A stretch of DNA of 64,000 nucleotides from Pseudomonas gingeri (GCF_013385425.1 NZ_JACAQA010000025.1:1-64000), one strand, 5' to 3'. Shown: positions 7,981 to 16,170, counted from the stretch's first letter. Notes: a model not told the origin generated them from the letters alone. Made by a program: numbers and translations.

Positions 7981-8966
7981 CAGCCCTTCAGCTTGCGAGT
8001 CGCATCATCCAGCGCAAGGATGGTGTAGGCATTCGAGACCGTCGTCGCCAGGGTATTGATCACCCCGGAGCGCAACGCTCCCAGCGTCGCGGCGGCCTTG
8101 GTGTTCTCACTGGCAATCGCCACCACATCGGGAATCCGCGCCAACTCCTGCACGGTCAGGCCGATCACCCGCCCCTGCATGGTGTTGACGGCCGGTTGAC
8201 CATGGATATCGATAAAGTCGTAGCCCATCATGTCGCCCACCGTACCGGAGAGTCGCGCCTGGGCAATTTCCTGGGGCGAGAACCAGCCCATGCGGACCAT
8301 GTTGCTGTTCTCGCTCATATCGCCGATACCGATCAGCGCAATGTCGGCGCGACGGGCACGGTCAAGGGTCGAACGGACGGTGTCGTTATTGATCAGGATA
8401 CTGCGCAATTCCGGATTCGCCACCAACGCCGGGGCATAGAGCGTTTCGCTCTCCGCGCCGAAACGCAAGGCCAGGCGCCGGCAGATATGGTCGGGATTCA
8501 TATACTCGCCGGCTTTGAGCGAACCACCGATGGCACAGACAAAGGTGCAGTTGCGGGTAACCGGCAAGAACACGTTTTCAGCCACGGCCCCGACATTACG
8601 GCCCATGCCGACGGCAACGATCACGCCATCGCTCAAGGTCTTGTTCAGGTAGTGGGCGACCAGGCTGGCGACCGCCGAACGCTGGGTATCGGGGTCACCG
8701 TGATCGACGGCGATCAAGGCCCGGTCCAGCTTGAAACGCTCGACCAGCGCCTGCTCCAGTTCACTGTTCATCGCTGGATGTTGCAGCACCCGCACTTCGA
8801 CGATCCCTTCGTCGCGCGCACGCTTGAGCAGCCGGCTGACTTTGGCCCGGGACAGCTCAAAGCGTTTGGCAATGGCCTCCTGGGTGATGTTCTCAAGGTA
8901 ATAAAGCATGGCGACGTCGGTCATCAGATCGATGTCACTGGCGCCGCGCTGTGCACTGTCACTCAT
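7980..8966 (-). CDS. SorC-family (EryD/DeoR-like) sugar-binding transcriptional regulator
   Basis: 328 residues, or 332 if ATG 8978 is used. ATG 8966 has GGAAG at a proper distance, whereas the upstream ATG does not. The N-terminal helix-turn-helix reads ITQEAIAKRFELSRAKVSRLLKRARDEG around residues 25-53, with the AxxF/SRxxVSRLL pattern of the SorC group. The rest is the sugar-phosphate-binding domain, with GMGRNVGAVAE and GIGDMSENSNM loops. Such regulators sense phosphorylated sugars and repress or activate polyol operons (EryD for erythritol, DalR, SorC). It is convergent with the operon and is the natural candidate to bind the GATCATTTGATC sites at 1631 and 1811. Confidence 0.9.
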   Translation of the reverse strand: MSDSAQRGASDIDLMTDVAMLYYLENITQEAIAKRFELSRAKVSRLLKRARDEGIVEVRVLQHPAMNSELEQALVERFKLDRALIAVDHGDPDTQRSAVASLVAHYLNKTLSDGVIVAVGMGRNVGAVAENVFLPVTRNCTFVCAIGGSLKAGEYMNPDHICRRLALRFGAESETLYAPALVANPELRSILINNDTVRSTLDRARRADIALIGIGDMSENSNMVRMGWFSPQEIAQARLSGTVGDMMGYDFIDIHGQPAVNTMQGRVIGLTVQELARIPDVVAIASENTKAAATLGALRSGVINTLATTVSNAYTILALDDATRKLKG

Positions 8967-9016
8967 GAGAGCTTCCATTTCCGCGTCAAAAACCCATTGT
9001 CCCTATTTGCTACGGG

Positions 9017-10330
9017 TTAAGTCCAGTGGCGGGTCATTGGGATGACCTCGGCCTGGACCTCCTTGGGCTTCTCCTCTTCGACCTCGCCGTTGAGCGCCTT
9101 GTGCATTTTCACGGTGTCCAGCGCCCCGACCCATTTGGCAATGGCCAGGGTGCCGACGCCATTACCAATCGTATTGGTGATAGCCCGTGCCTCCGACATG
9201 AACCGATCGACGCCCAGCAACAGCACCATTCCCGCGACCGGAATGGTCCCCAGGGAAGACAGCGTAGCCGCCAGGATGATGAATCCCGAACCGGTCACCC
9301 CCGCGGAACCCTTGGACGTGAACATCAGCACCGCCAGCACGATCAATTGATCCGTCAGGGTCAGCGGGGTATTCGTCGCCTGGGCGATAAAGATGGCGGC
9401 AATGGTGTAGTAGATCGCCTGCCCATCCGGGTTGAAAGTCAGGCCCGAGGGAATGATCATCCCGGCGACCGGCTTGGAGACACCGGCCTTTTCCATCTTG
9501 GCAATCATCTGCGGCAGCACCGATTCCGAGGAACTGGTACCAAGCACGGTGAACAATTCTTCCTTGATGAACTTCAGAAACTTCCACAGGCTGAAACCGC
9601 TGTAGCGGCAGATCGGGCCCAGTACGAAGATCACGAACACCGCACAAGTCAGGTAGACACAGGCCATCAGCTTGCCGAGCGAGAACAGCGAGCCAAAGCC
9701 GTATTTACCAATGGTGAAGGCAATGGCGCCGAAGGCCCCGATGGGAGCCAGGCGCATGACCATGTTGACGATACGGAACATGCCCTGCATCAGACTCTCC
9801 AGCGTATCGACGAAGACCTTTGCCCGAGGCCCCACATTGGCCAGCGCAATACCGAGCAGTATGGAAAACAGCAGGATCTGCAGTACGTTGCCCTTGGCAA
9901 ACGCATCGACGATGGTGTCGGGGATGATGTTCATGACGAAGTCCATGAACGAGTCGTGTTTCACCGCAGAGGTGTAGGTGGCCAGGCTGGAGGTATCCAA
10001 GGTGGCGACATTGATGTTCATGCCAGCACCGGGCTTGAACAGATCAACCACCACCAGGCCGATGACCAATGCCAGCGTAGACACCACTTCGAAGTAGAGC
10101 AGCGCCCGGAAGCCGACCCGGCCCAGCTCCTTCATGCTTTCCATACGGGCGATCCCCGTGACCACGGTCAGAAAGATCACCGGTGCGAGCAGCATCTTGA
10201 TCAGCTTGATGAACGCGTCGCCCAAGGGTTTGAACGCGGCGGCGGTTTCGGGAGCGAGTACCCCGACGATAGCGCCGAGGATGACCGCGATAAGGACTTG
10301 TACGTAGAGTTTGCCAAATATTCTTTTCAT
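9017..10330 (-). CDS. DctA-like dicarboxylate:cation symporter
   Basis: 437-residue DAACS family carrier with about eight spans and two re-entrant hairpins. The serine-rich tip GTSSSESVLP (264-273) and C-terminal RAITNTIGNGVGTLAIAKW (382-400) are clear. The substrate/cation loop reads PSGLTFNPDGQAIY (294-307), where canonical DctA has PTGYSFNLDGTSIY, so Tyr-Ser is replaced by Leu-Thr and Leu by Pro. The cytoplasmic tail is Glu/Lys-rich. It follows the tartrate/D-malate dehydrogenase gene in the same orientation after a hairpin-bearing gap. It probably imports the dehydrogenase substrate (tartrate or D-malate) rather than serving as the main succinate carrier; this is inferred from the neighbour and the altered motif. 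Confidence 0.9.
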   Translation of the reverse strand: MKRIFGKLYVQVLIAVILGAIVGVLAPETAAAFKPLGDAFIKLIKMLLAPVIFLTVVTGIARMESMKELGRVGFRALLYFEVVSTLALVIGLVVVDLFKPGAGMNINVATLDTSSLATYTSAVKHDSFMDFVMNIIPDTIVDAFAKGNVLQILLFSILLGIALANVGPRAKVFVDTLESLMQGMFRIVNMVMRLAPIGAFGAIAFTIGKYGFGSLFSLGKLMACVYLTCAVFVIFVLGPICRYSGFSLWKFLKFIKEELFTVLGTSSSESVLPQMIAKMEKAGVSKPVAGMIIPSGLTFNPDGQAIYYTIAAIFIAQATNTPLTLTDQLIVLAVLMFTSKGSAGVTGSGFIILAATLSSLGTIPVAGMVLLLGVDRFMSEARAITNTIGNGVGTLAIAKWVGALDTVKMHKALNGEVEEEKPKEVQAEVIPMTRHWT

Positions 10331-10365
10331 GACAGGGCCCTGATTTTTTATTGTTGTCAGGAAAT

Positions 10366-10399
10366 GCCAAGGGCTCGGATCGCTGATCCGCCCCTTGGC
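10366..10399 (-). other. Long hairpin between dehydrogenase and DctA-like genes
   Basis: GCCAAGGG (10366-10373) pairs with CCCTTGGC (10392-10399), and inside it CGGATC (10376-10381) pairs with GATCCG (10385-10390), giving an interrupted stem with a GCT loop. It lies in the gap of 106 bases between two co-directional minus-strand genes. It lacks a clear T-run, so it may tune expression of the carrier relative to the dehydrogenase. Confidence 0.6.
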
Positions 10400-10436
10400 G
10401 TTGCGCCGCAGTACTCCGTTGAATCGGTGGAAAATA

Positions 10437-11492
10437 TCAGCGGCTGATCAGTTCGATCACCGCATCGGTGACCTGGCGGGTGGTGGCCTTCCCGCCAAGA
10501 TCCGGGGTGTGCAAACCACTTTCGGTCACCGCTTCGATGGCCGACATCAGCTGTTTCGCCGCGGCGGGCTCGCCGAGATGTTCAAGCATCATGGCGGCCG
10601 TCCAGAACGTCGCGATCGGGTTGGCAACACCTTTGCCGGTGATATCGAAGGCCGAGCCGTGGATCGGCTCGAACATCGAGGGGAATCGGCGCGAAGGGTT
10701 GAGGTTGGCCGTCGGCGCGATGCCCAGGCTGCCGGACAGGGCAGCGGCCAGGTCGGAGAGGATATCGGCGTGCAGGTTGGTGGCGACGATAACGTCCAGC
10801 GTCGCTGGCTTGAGCACCATGCGCGTGGTCACGGCATCGACCAGTTCCTTGTCGATCCTGACGTCCGGGAAGTCCTTGGCGACTTCGTAGAAGATCTCGT
10901 CCCACAACACCATGCCATGACGTTGGGCATTGGACTTGGTGACCATGGTCAGGTGCTTGCGCGGACGGCTGCGTGCCAGCTCGAAGGCAAAGCGATGAAT
11001 GCGCTCGACCCCGGCCCGGGTGAACACCGACACTTCGGTGGCGACTTCTTCGGGCAGGCCCCGGTGGACGCGACCACCGTTGCCGGAGTACTCGCCCTCG
11101 GAGTTTTCCCGCACCACCACCCAGTCGATCTGGTCACCGTTGAGCAGCGGGCTTTTCACCCCGGGCAGAACGCGAGCCGGACGCACGTTGGCGTACTGGT
11201 CGAAGCCTTGGCAGATCGGCAGGCGCAGCCCCCAGAGGGAAATGTGGTCCGGTACGTTGAGCGCGCCGACGGCACCAAAGAAAATGGCATCGAAGGTTTT
11301 CAGTTCTTCCAGGCCACCCTCGGGAATGTAGTAGCCGTTTTTCAGGTAGTTATCGGAGTTCCAGTCGAAGTGTTTGAAATCCAGCTCGAAAGCCGACTTT
11401 TTCGACAGGGCTTGCAGCACCTCGACGCCGGCGGCGATGACCTCGACACCAATCCCATCACCAGGCACCGCAGCAATTCTGTATGCGTTCAT
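10437..11492 (-). CDS. Tartrate dehydrogenase/decarboxylase or D-malate dehydrogenase
   Basis: 351-residue beta-decarboxylating dehydrogenase related to isopropylmalate dehydrogenase, close to TtuC/DmlA. It begins MNAYRIAAVPGDGIGVEV; TGGAG seven bases before ATG 11492 fixes the start. Visible motifs include VRENSEGEYSGNGGR (substrate loop), the catalytic Lys-Asp region around DKELVDAVTTRMVLKP, ATNLHADILSDLAAALSGSLG (metal-binding aspartates) and PIHGSAFDITGKG, with NAD contacts. It oxidises tartrate or D-malate with NAD and Mn/Mg. A divergent LysR gene and a co-directional dicarboxylate carrier complete a typical acid-utilisation set. Sequence alone does not separate the tartrate and D-malate activities, which often coexist. 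Confidence 0.88.
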   Translation of the reverse strand: MNAYRIAAVPGDGIGVEVIAAGVEVLQALSKKSAFELDFKHFDWNSDNYLKNGYYIPEGGLEELKTFDAIFFGAVGALNVPDHISLWGLRLPICQGFDQYANVRPARVLPGVKSPLLNGDQIDWVVVRENSEGEYSGNGGRVHRGLPEEVATEVSVFTRAGVERIHRFAFELARSRPRKHLTMVTKSNAQRHGMVLWDEIFYEVAKDFPDVRIDKELVDAVTTRMVLKPATLDVIVATNLHADILSDLAAALSGSLGIAPTANLNPSRRFPSMFEPIHGSAFDITGKGVANPIATFWTAAMMLEHLGEPAAAKQLMSAIEAVTESGLHTPDLGGKATTRQVTDAVIELISR

Positions 11493-11567
11493 CGTCAACT
11501 CCACTCTCGTCACGTTCTTGTTGTTCCCGTTGGCCTGGGCTGTCCAAGCAGGGTGTGAACGGAGTAT

Positions 11568-11610
11568 ATGTAGTGAATCTGGAGACGTGAGTGACTCCAA
11601 ATCACTACAT
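11568..11610. promoter_or_regulatory. Large inverted repeat in the divergent dehydrogenase/LysR promoter
   Basis: ATGTAGTGA (11568-11576) with TGGAG (11580-11584) is mirrored by CTCCA (11595-11599) with TCACTACAT (11602-11610). The two arms of 16-17 bases pair almost perfectly around a 10-base centre. It lies 76 bases upstream of the dehydrogenase start and 20 bases upstream of the LysR start. This is a strong candidate for the LysR regulator's binding site, serving activation of the acid operon and autorepression. Confidence 0.7.
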
Positions 11611-11629
11611 AAATAACTTTGAGTTACGA

Positions 11630-12538
11630 ATGAACCAGACGCTGGATTTGTCTTTTTTCTACCTGCTGGCCAACAAAGGCAGCCTGGCAGCGACTGCCCG
11701 GGAACTGGGTGTCACCCCGCCGGCGGTGAGCAAACGCCTGACGGCGCTGGAGGCCCGGCTGGGCGTACGCCTGGTCAACCGGACCACGCGCTCGATGAGC
11801 CTGACCTCGGAAGGCGAGCTGTACTTCTCCCATGCCGCCCGCATCCTGACGCAGATCGATGAGCTTGAGCAGTTGCTCAGCAGCAGCCGCGCCACGCCCA
11901 AGGGCCTGATTCGCGTCAACGCTTCGCTGGGTTTTGGCCGCCGGCATATCGGCCCGGCCCTCGCTGCATTTTTTGCCCAATACCCCGAGGTGGAAATTCA
12001 GCTGGAAATCAGCGACCACCCACTGGATCTGGCCACCCACGGCTTCGACCTGGGCATTCGCTTCGGCAGCTTGCCGGACGCCGCCTTACACGCCCGCAAG
12101 ATTGCCTCCAATCGTCGCTTGCTATGCGCCTCGCCGCTCTACCTGGACAAATATGGAACCCCTTGCAAGCTCGCCGAACTGAAAAATCACAATTGCATTT
12201 TCATCCGCCAGAACGAGTCGCCCTATGGCGTCTGGAGTTTCAACAACAGCGGGCACACGGAAAACATCAAGGTACACGGAGCCTTGGCTTGCAACGATGG
12301 CGAGGTGGCCCTGAACTGGGCGCTGGAAGGCTATGGGATCTTGTTGCGGGCCGAATGGGACATCGCCCGCTATGTGCGCAGCGGCCGGCTGCGCCTGGTG
12401 CTGGAGGACCAGACGCCAACCCGCGCCGATGTTTATGCGGTGTACCCGCAGCAGTTGCATTTGTCCGCGCGGGTGCGCAGCCTGATCGACTTTCTGATCG
12501 AGCGTTTCAAGCATATCGACAATGTCGAGGACAATTGA
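11630..12538 (+). CDS. LysR-family regulator of the tartrate/malate operon
   Basis: 302-residue LysR-type regulator. The winged helix spans about residues 3-60 with GSLAATARELGVTPPAVSKRLTALEARLGVRLVNRTTRSMSLT in that stretch, followed by the periplasmic-binding-like effector domain. ATG 11630 is chosen because it places the DNA-binding helix at the usual distance from the N-terminus; an in-frame GTG at 11591 would start inside the inverted-repeat operator. It is divergent from the dehydrogenase and DctA-like genes, the classical arrangement for a LysR activator of its neighbour. The closest functional analogues are DmlR/TtuA, with tartrate or malate as inducer; that is inferred. Confidence 0.88.
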   Translation: MNQTLDLSFFYLLANKGSLAATARELGVTPPAVSKRLTALEARLGVRLVNRTTRSMSLTSEGELYFSHAARILTQIDELEQLLSSSRATPKGLIRVNASLGFGRRHIGPALAAFFAQYPEVEIQLEISDHPLDLATHGFDLGIRFGSLPDAALHARKIASNRRLLCASPLYLDKYGTPCKLAELKNHNCIFIRQNESPYGVWSFNNSGHTENIKVHGALACNDGEVALNWALEGYGILLRAEWDIARYVRSGRLRLVLEDQTPTRADVYAVYPQQLHLSARVRSLIDFLIERFKHIDNVEDN

Positions 12539-12701
12539 ATCGACGTTGGCCGCAAGCCGCTCCTAGCAGAAACATTTCCACCACCCGACCGACCAACGCC
12601 TGGACCTGTTCGACCTCCAGCGGTTCCGAACTGGGCTGGTAGAGCCTGACCCGTACTTCCGCAGTCATATCGACCGCGTCGTCTCGATGGCGCTCGATCA
12701 T
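12507..12701 (-). CDS. Possible small hypothetical protein
   Basis: A 64-codon reading frame begins MIERHRDDAVDMTAEVRVRL at 12701 and has GGAGG ten bases upstream on the minus strand. The first 45 residues have a mixed, protein-like composition with an amphipathic, acidic stretch; the tail (RRFNCPRHCRYA) reads through the antisense end of the LysR gene and looks non-coding. I do not recognise a family. It overlaps the LysR 3' end convergently by 32 bases. Its reality is uncertain, and codon-usage or conservation analysis would decide. The remaining intergenic sequence (12702-12869) contains only the inverted repeat described next. Confidence 0.3.
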   Translation of the reverse strand: MIERHRDDAVDMTAEVRVRLYQPSSEPLEVEQVQALVGRVVEMFLLGAACGQRRFNCPRHCRYA

Positions 12702-12802
12702 GAACTTGACGCCTCCTTCGGGTGAGTCAGCTCCCCTCTTCTCGCCTGATAGCACCATACGAAATCGCCGGGAAAAGGCATTGTGCTACCTGGAAAGTTG
12801 AT

Positions 12803-12845
12803 GTTATGTTTATAACAACAGAAAAACAAATGACATAAACATAAC
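12803..12845. promoter_or_regulatory. AT-rich inverted repeat before the RpiR-family regulator
   Basis: GTTATGTTTAT (12803-12813) and ATAAACATAAC (12835-12845) are perfect 11-base inverted arms separated by 21 bases, 25 bases upstream of the regulator start. RpiR/MurR proteins commonly bind inverted repeats in their own promoters, so this is probably the autoregulatory operator. Confidence 0.55.
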
Positions 12846-12869
12846 AATAGCAGATCTCGGCGCACCGAT

Positions 12870-13730
12870 ATGTCCATGGAAAAAAACAGCTTTCTCCAGC
12901 GACTGGAGCAACAGTTCTCCAGCCTGACCCCCACCGGCAAGCGCATCGCCAGCTATCTGCTGGGCAATCCGGAGCAGTTGCCGTTCGAGTCGGCCGACAG
13001 CATCGCGCAGCAAGCCTCCACCACCGGGATTTCCGTGGGGCGCTTTTTGCGCTCCCTGGGCTACCGCAACCTTGATGAAGTGAAAAAAAGCCTGCGCGGA
13101 GAAGCGCCGAGCTCATGGCTGATCACTGACCGGATTGCCGCCTTTCGCGCCGAAACCAACCAGGACGACGCGCTCGACCGCTCCATGACTCGCGAAATCG
13201 AAGCCATCCAGCACGCCTATGGCCTGGCCCGCAGCGAAGCCTTTGGCAAGATCGTGCAACGTATCCATGAAGCCGATGCCGTGTTCATTCTCGGGATCCA
13301 GTCGACCCGCGGGATTCTCACCGCGTTCCATAGCCACCTCGAATACATTCGCCCCAAGGTCTACTACGTCGATGGTCTTTCGGGCATCTACGCGGAAACC
13401 CTGAACTCCGGCTTCGCCAATCCCTACGCGATCATTGCCGACTTCCGCGCCTACTCCAGCGTGACCCAGACCTTCTGTGACGCGGCGCTGGAAAACAACC
13501 TGCCCCTGGCCCTGATCACCGACCTGCAATGCCCCTGGGCCCGGGACTACCCGCTGGATCTGTTGCAGCTGAAAACCGATGTCGGGCAGTTCTGGGACTC
13601 CCCCGCTCCGCTGGCCTGCCTGTTGAACCTGGTGGTCTCGGCCGTCGCGGAGAAGTACGGCGAACGCCTCGATGAACGCCTGGCCAAGAACCGCCAATTG
13701 CAAAAAGCCTTCGGCCAGTTCGAAGGCTGA
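12870..13730 (+). CDS. MurR/RpiR-family transcriptional regulator
   Basis: 286 residues with the N-terminal RpiR helix-turn-helix (about 1-75: FLQRLEQQFSSLTPTGKRI, then a recognition helix in TTGISVGRFLRSLGY) and a C-terminal SIS domain (about 120-260) of the sugar-isomerase type, where VFILGIQSTRG and LALITD strands are visible. SIS domains usually bind phosphosugars. The gene sits just upstream of the D-Ala-D-Ala dipeptidase and transporter genes, 36 bases before the dipeptidase start, so it probably controls them. A wall-derived ligand is a reasonable guess given its relatives MurR and the cargo, but the inducer cannot be read from sequence. Confidence 0.88.
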   Translation: MSMEKNSFLQRLEQQFSSLTPTGKRIASYLLGNPEQLPFESADSIAQQASTTGISVGRFLRSLGYRNLDEVKKSLRGEAPSSWLITDRIAAFRAETNQDDALDRSMTREIEAIQHAYGLARSEAFGKIVQRIHEADAVFILGIQSTRGILTAFHSHLEYIRPKVYYVDGLSGIYAETLNSGFANPYAIIADFRAYSSVTQTFCDAALENNLPLALITDLQCPWARDYPLDLLQLKTDVGQFWDSPAPLACLLNLVVSAVAEKYGERLDERLAKNRQLQKAFGQFEG

Positions 13731-13766
13731 CCCACCGCCTCTGCGAATCCCAACTGGAGTGTTTGC

Positions 13767-14306
13767 GTGAACAACAGCCCCCTTGTAGAGATCGATGCCC
13801 AGCGTTATCAGGTGCAAATCGACCTGATCTACGCCAGCGCGGACAACCTGGCTGGAAAAGTGATCTACCCGACTGCCCGTTGCCTGCTGCATCGTCAAGC
13901 CGCCGACTGTTTGAACAAGGCCAGCTACCTGGCGCGCCTGGCCGGATTGACCCTGCGCATCTATGACGCCTACCGCCCGCCCTACGCCCAATACCTGCTA
14001 TGGGAAGCCTTGCCGAACAACGACTACGTGCGCGACCCGCACCTGGGTTCGCACCACAGCCGTGGCGTGGCCGTGGACCTGACCTTGGTGGACGCCGATG
14101 GCGAGCCGCTGGACATGGGTACCGCTTTTGACGCCATGGAAGAGCGCTCCCATCAGTTCTACCCCGACCTGCCCGCCGACGTGCAACGCAATCGCCTGCT
14201 GTTGCTGGGGATCATGCTCGGCGCCGGGTTCCAGGCGATCGATACCGAATGGTGGCATTACGAACTACCGAATGCCGACGATTACCCCCTGCTGGAGGAG
14301 GTGTAA
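13767..14306 (+). CDS. ddpX: D-alanyl-D-alanine dipeptidase (DdpX/VanX family)
   Basis: 179-residue zinc dipeptidase of the M15D family. Zinc ligands match VanX in identity and spacing: H97 and D104 in SHHSRGVAVD, and H164 in EWWHYE; E161 is the catalytic base, and R70 in DAYRP corresponds to the transition-state arginine. It hydrolyses D-Ala-D-Ala to D-alanine. The start is GTG 13767 with TGGAGT seven bases upstream. No signal peptide is seen, so it acts in the cytoplasm on dipeptide delivered by the following ABC importer. This repeats the ddpXABCDF gene order known from E. coli, but here an RpiR-type regulator precedes it. Use of released wall dipeptide as nutrient is the likely role, not vancomycin resistance. 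Confidence 0.92.
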   Translation: MNNSPLVEIDAQRYQVQIDLIYASADNLAGKVIYPTARCLLHRQAADCLNKASYLARLAGLTLRIYDAYRPPYAQYLLWEALPNNDYVRDPHLGSHHSRGVAVDLTLVDADGEPLDMGTAFDAMEERSHQFYPDLPADVQRNRLLLLGIMLGAGFQAIDTEWWHYELPNADDYPLLEEV

Positions 14307-14514
14307 ACCACGGCCCTGAGAACCCCAATCAAACCGCAACGCCAGCACTGACGAAACCACAGAGTTTCGCAAGCGACACAGCGCAGCCCGCCTCAGGTGC
14401 GGCTGAAAACAACAATAAAACAGCGTTATTGATGCTTCACCTGCAACTGCCCGGTTATAGCTTTTATAAAAAACCTGACGAACTTCCATACATCGAATGA
14501 TCAAGGAAACCGGC

Positions 14515-16095
14515 ATGAACCCAACGAACACCGTGACCCGCAAACCCTTTCCCGGCACCGGCAAACTATTGCTGAGCGTTCTGTGCAGCGCCTTGAGCCT
14601 CGGCGCCTGGCAGGCCGCGACCGCGGCGGTGCCCAAGGACACGCTGGTCATCGGCAAACCCGCCGACCCGCAGACCCTCGACCCGGCCGTGACCTTTGAC
14701 AACAACGACTGGACCATCACCTATCCGTCGTACCAGCGCCTGGTCGGTTACAAGGTCGAGGGCGATAAAAGCAGCACCGAAGTCCAGGGCGATCTGGCCG
14801 AAAGCTGGACCGTTTCCCCGGACAACCTGGTCTGGGAATTCAAGATCAAACCCGGCAACAAGTTCGATGACGGCGCCCCGGTGGATGCCGCCGCGGTGAA
14901 GTTTTCCTTCGATCGCCTGATGACCCTCAAGCAGGGTCCGTCCGGGGCCTTCCCCGAGGATATGGTGGTGGCGGTGGTCGATCCGCAGACCATCCGTTTC
15001 ACCCTGAAGACGCCCTTTGCACCCTTCCTGTTTACCCTGGCCCACAACGGCGCCTCGATCATCAACCCCGATGTGGTGACCAAGACACCCGACGTCAATG
15101 CCTGGCTGTCCAGCCACACCGCGGGTTCCGGCCCCTTCCGCCTGAGCACCTGGCAGAAAGGCCAGTCGCTGACCCTGGAGCCGAACACCTACTTCGCCGG
15201 GCCCAAGCCCGCGCTGAAAACCGTGGTGGTCAAGATCATCGCCGAGCCTTCCGTGCGTCGCCTGCAACTGGAACACGGTGACCTGGACATCATCGAAGAC
15301 ATGCCCGAAGACCAGCTCGGCGCGCTGGCCAAGAAGTCCGGCGTGGTGGTCCGGGAATTCCCGTCGTTGCGGGTGACCTACCTCTACCTGAACAACAAGA
15401 AGGGTCCGTTGGCCAGCGTCGATGCCCGTCGAGCGATTACCCAGGCGGTGGATTACAACGGCATCGTCAAAGGTATTCTCAAGGACAAGGCCAAGCTGAT
15501 GAACGGGCCGATCCCGGACGGCATGTGGGCCTACGACAGCTCGTTGCCACCGATGAAACAGGACCTCGCCGCCGCCAAGGACAGCCTGGCCAAGGCCCCG
15601 CAGAAAATCACCACCCTCAGCTACATGTACTCGGACAAGGATCCCAACTGGGAACCGATCGGCCTGACGCTGCAAGCGGCACTGGCCCCCCTGGGCATCA
15701 ACCTGAAGATGGAAAAACTCGCCAACGCCACCCTGCGCGAGCGCGTCGGCCAGGCCGATTACGACATTGCCTCAGGCGCCTGGAGCCCGGACTTTGCCGA
15801 CCCCTATATGTTCATGAACTTCTGGTTCGACTCGAAGATGCAGGGCCTGCAAGGCAACCGTTCGTTCTACAGCAACCCCGAAGTCGACAAGCTGATCCGC
15901 GAAGCGGCCGCCACCAGCGACACCGCCAAGCGCGTCGAGCTGTACCAGACCGCACAGAAAATGGTGCTCAAGGACAGCGTCTACGCCTACCTCTATCAGA
16001 AGAGCTACACCTTGCCGATGCGTGACTCGGTCAAAGGCTACGTGTTCAACCCGATGCTCGAACAGGTCTTCAACCTGGGCAGCATGAGCAAGTAA
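14515..16095 (+). CDS. ddpA: Dipeptide ABC transporter substrate-binding protein (DdpA-like)
   Basis: 526 residues of the SBP_bac_5 family. ATG 14515 has AAGGA at 14503-14507; an in-frame ATG at 14497 would overlap that site. A signal peptide with core GKLLLSVLCSALSLGAW ends near ATAAVPKD. LVIGKPADPQTLDPA and the later AESWTVSPDNLVWEFKIKPG blocks are typical of peptide/nickel-binding proteins. It captures a dipeptide, presumably D-Ala-D-Ala, in the periplasm. A gap of 208 bases separates it from ddpX with no further gene; a strong UUCG hairpin follows its stop. Confidence 0.9.
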   Translation: MNPTNTVTRKPFPGTGKLLLSVLCSALSLGAWQAATAAVPKDTLVIGKPADPQTLDPAVTFDNNDWTITYPSYQRLVGYKVEGDKSSTEVQGDLAESWTVSPDNLVWEFKIKPGNKFDDGAPVDAAAVKFSFDRLMTLKQGPSGAFPEDMVVAVVDPQTIRFTLKTPFAPFLFTLAHNGASIINPDVVTKTPDVNAWLSSHTAGSGPFRLSTWQKGQSLTLEPNTYFAGPKPALKTVVVKIIAEPSVRRLQLEHGDLDIIEDMPEDQLGALAKKSGVVVREFPSLRVTYLYLNNKKGPLASVDARRAITQAVDYNGIVKGILKDKAKLMNGPIPDGMWAYDSSLPPMKQDLAAAKDSLAKAPQKITTLSYMYSDKDPNWEPIGLTLQAALAPLGINLKMEKLANATLRERVGQADYDIASGAWSPDFADPYMFMNFWFDSKMQGLQGNRSFYSNPEVDKLIREAAATSDTAKRVELYQTAQKMVLKDSVYAYLYQKSYTLPMRDSVKGYVFNPMLEQVFNLGSMSK

Positions 16096-16105
16096 AGCGG
16101 CTCCC

Positions 16106-16133
16106 CCGCGCCGGCCGTTCGCGGCCGGCGCGG
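16106..16133 (+). other. Perfect 12-bp hairpin with UUCG tetraloop after ddpA
   Basis: CCGCGCCGGCCG (16106-16117) and CGGCCGGCGCGG (16122-16133) are exact inverse arms around TTCG. No T-run follows and the operon continues with ddpB 37 bases later. Such ultra-stable hairpins after binding-protein genes often protect the 5' message from 3' exonucleases, raising binding protein over permease levels. Confidence 0.75.
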
Positions 16134-16170
16134 CGTCTGATTCTCGTCGTTGCTGTGACTGAGGTGCCCA

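Noticed and set aside
9026..10447. A 473-codon open frame on the plus strand antisense to the DctA-like gene
   Set aside because: Its translation is low-complexity Asp/His/Gln/Gly-rich, the usual mirror of a high-GC gene, while the minus strand encodes an unmistakable carrier.
13767..14306. VanX-type vancomycin resistance
   Set aside because: No vanH or D-Ala-D-Lac ligase is nearby and the host is Gram-negative; the adjacent dipeptide importer indicates a nutritional role.
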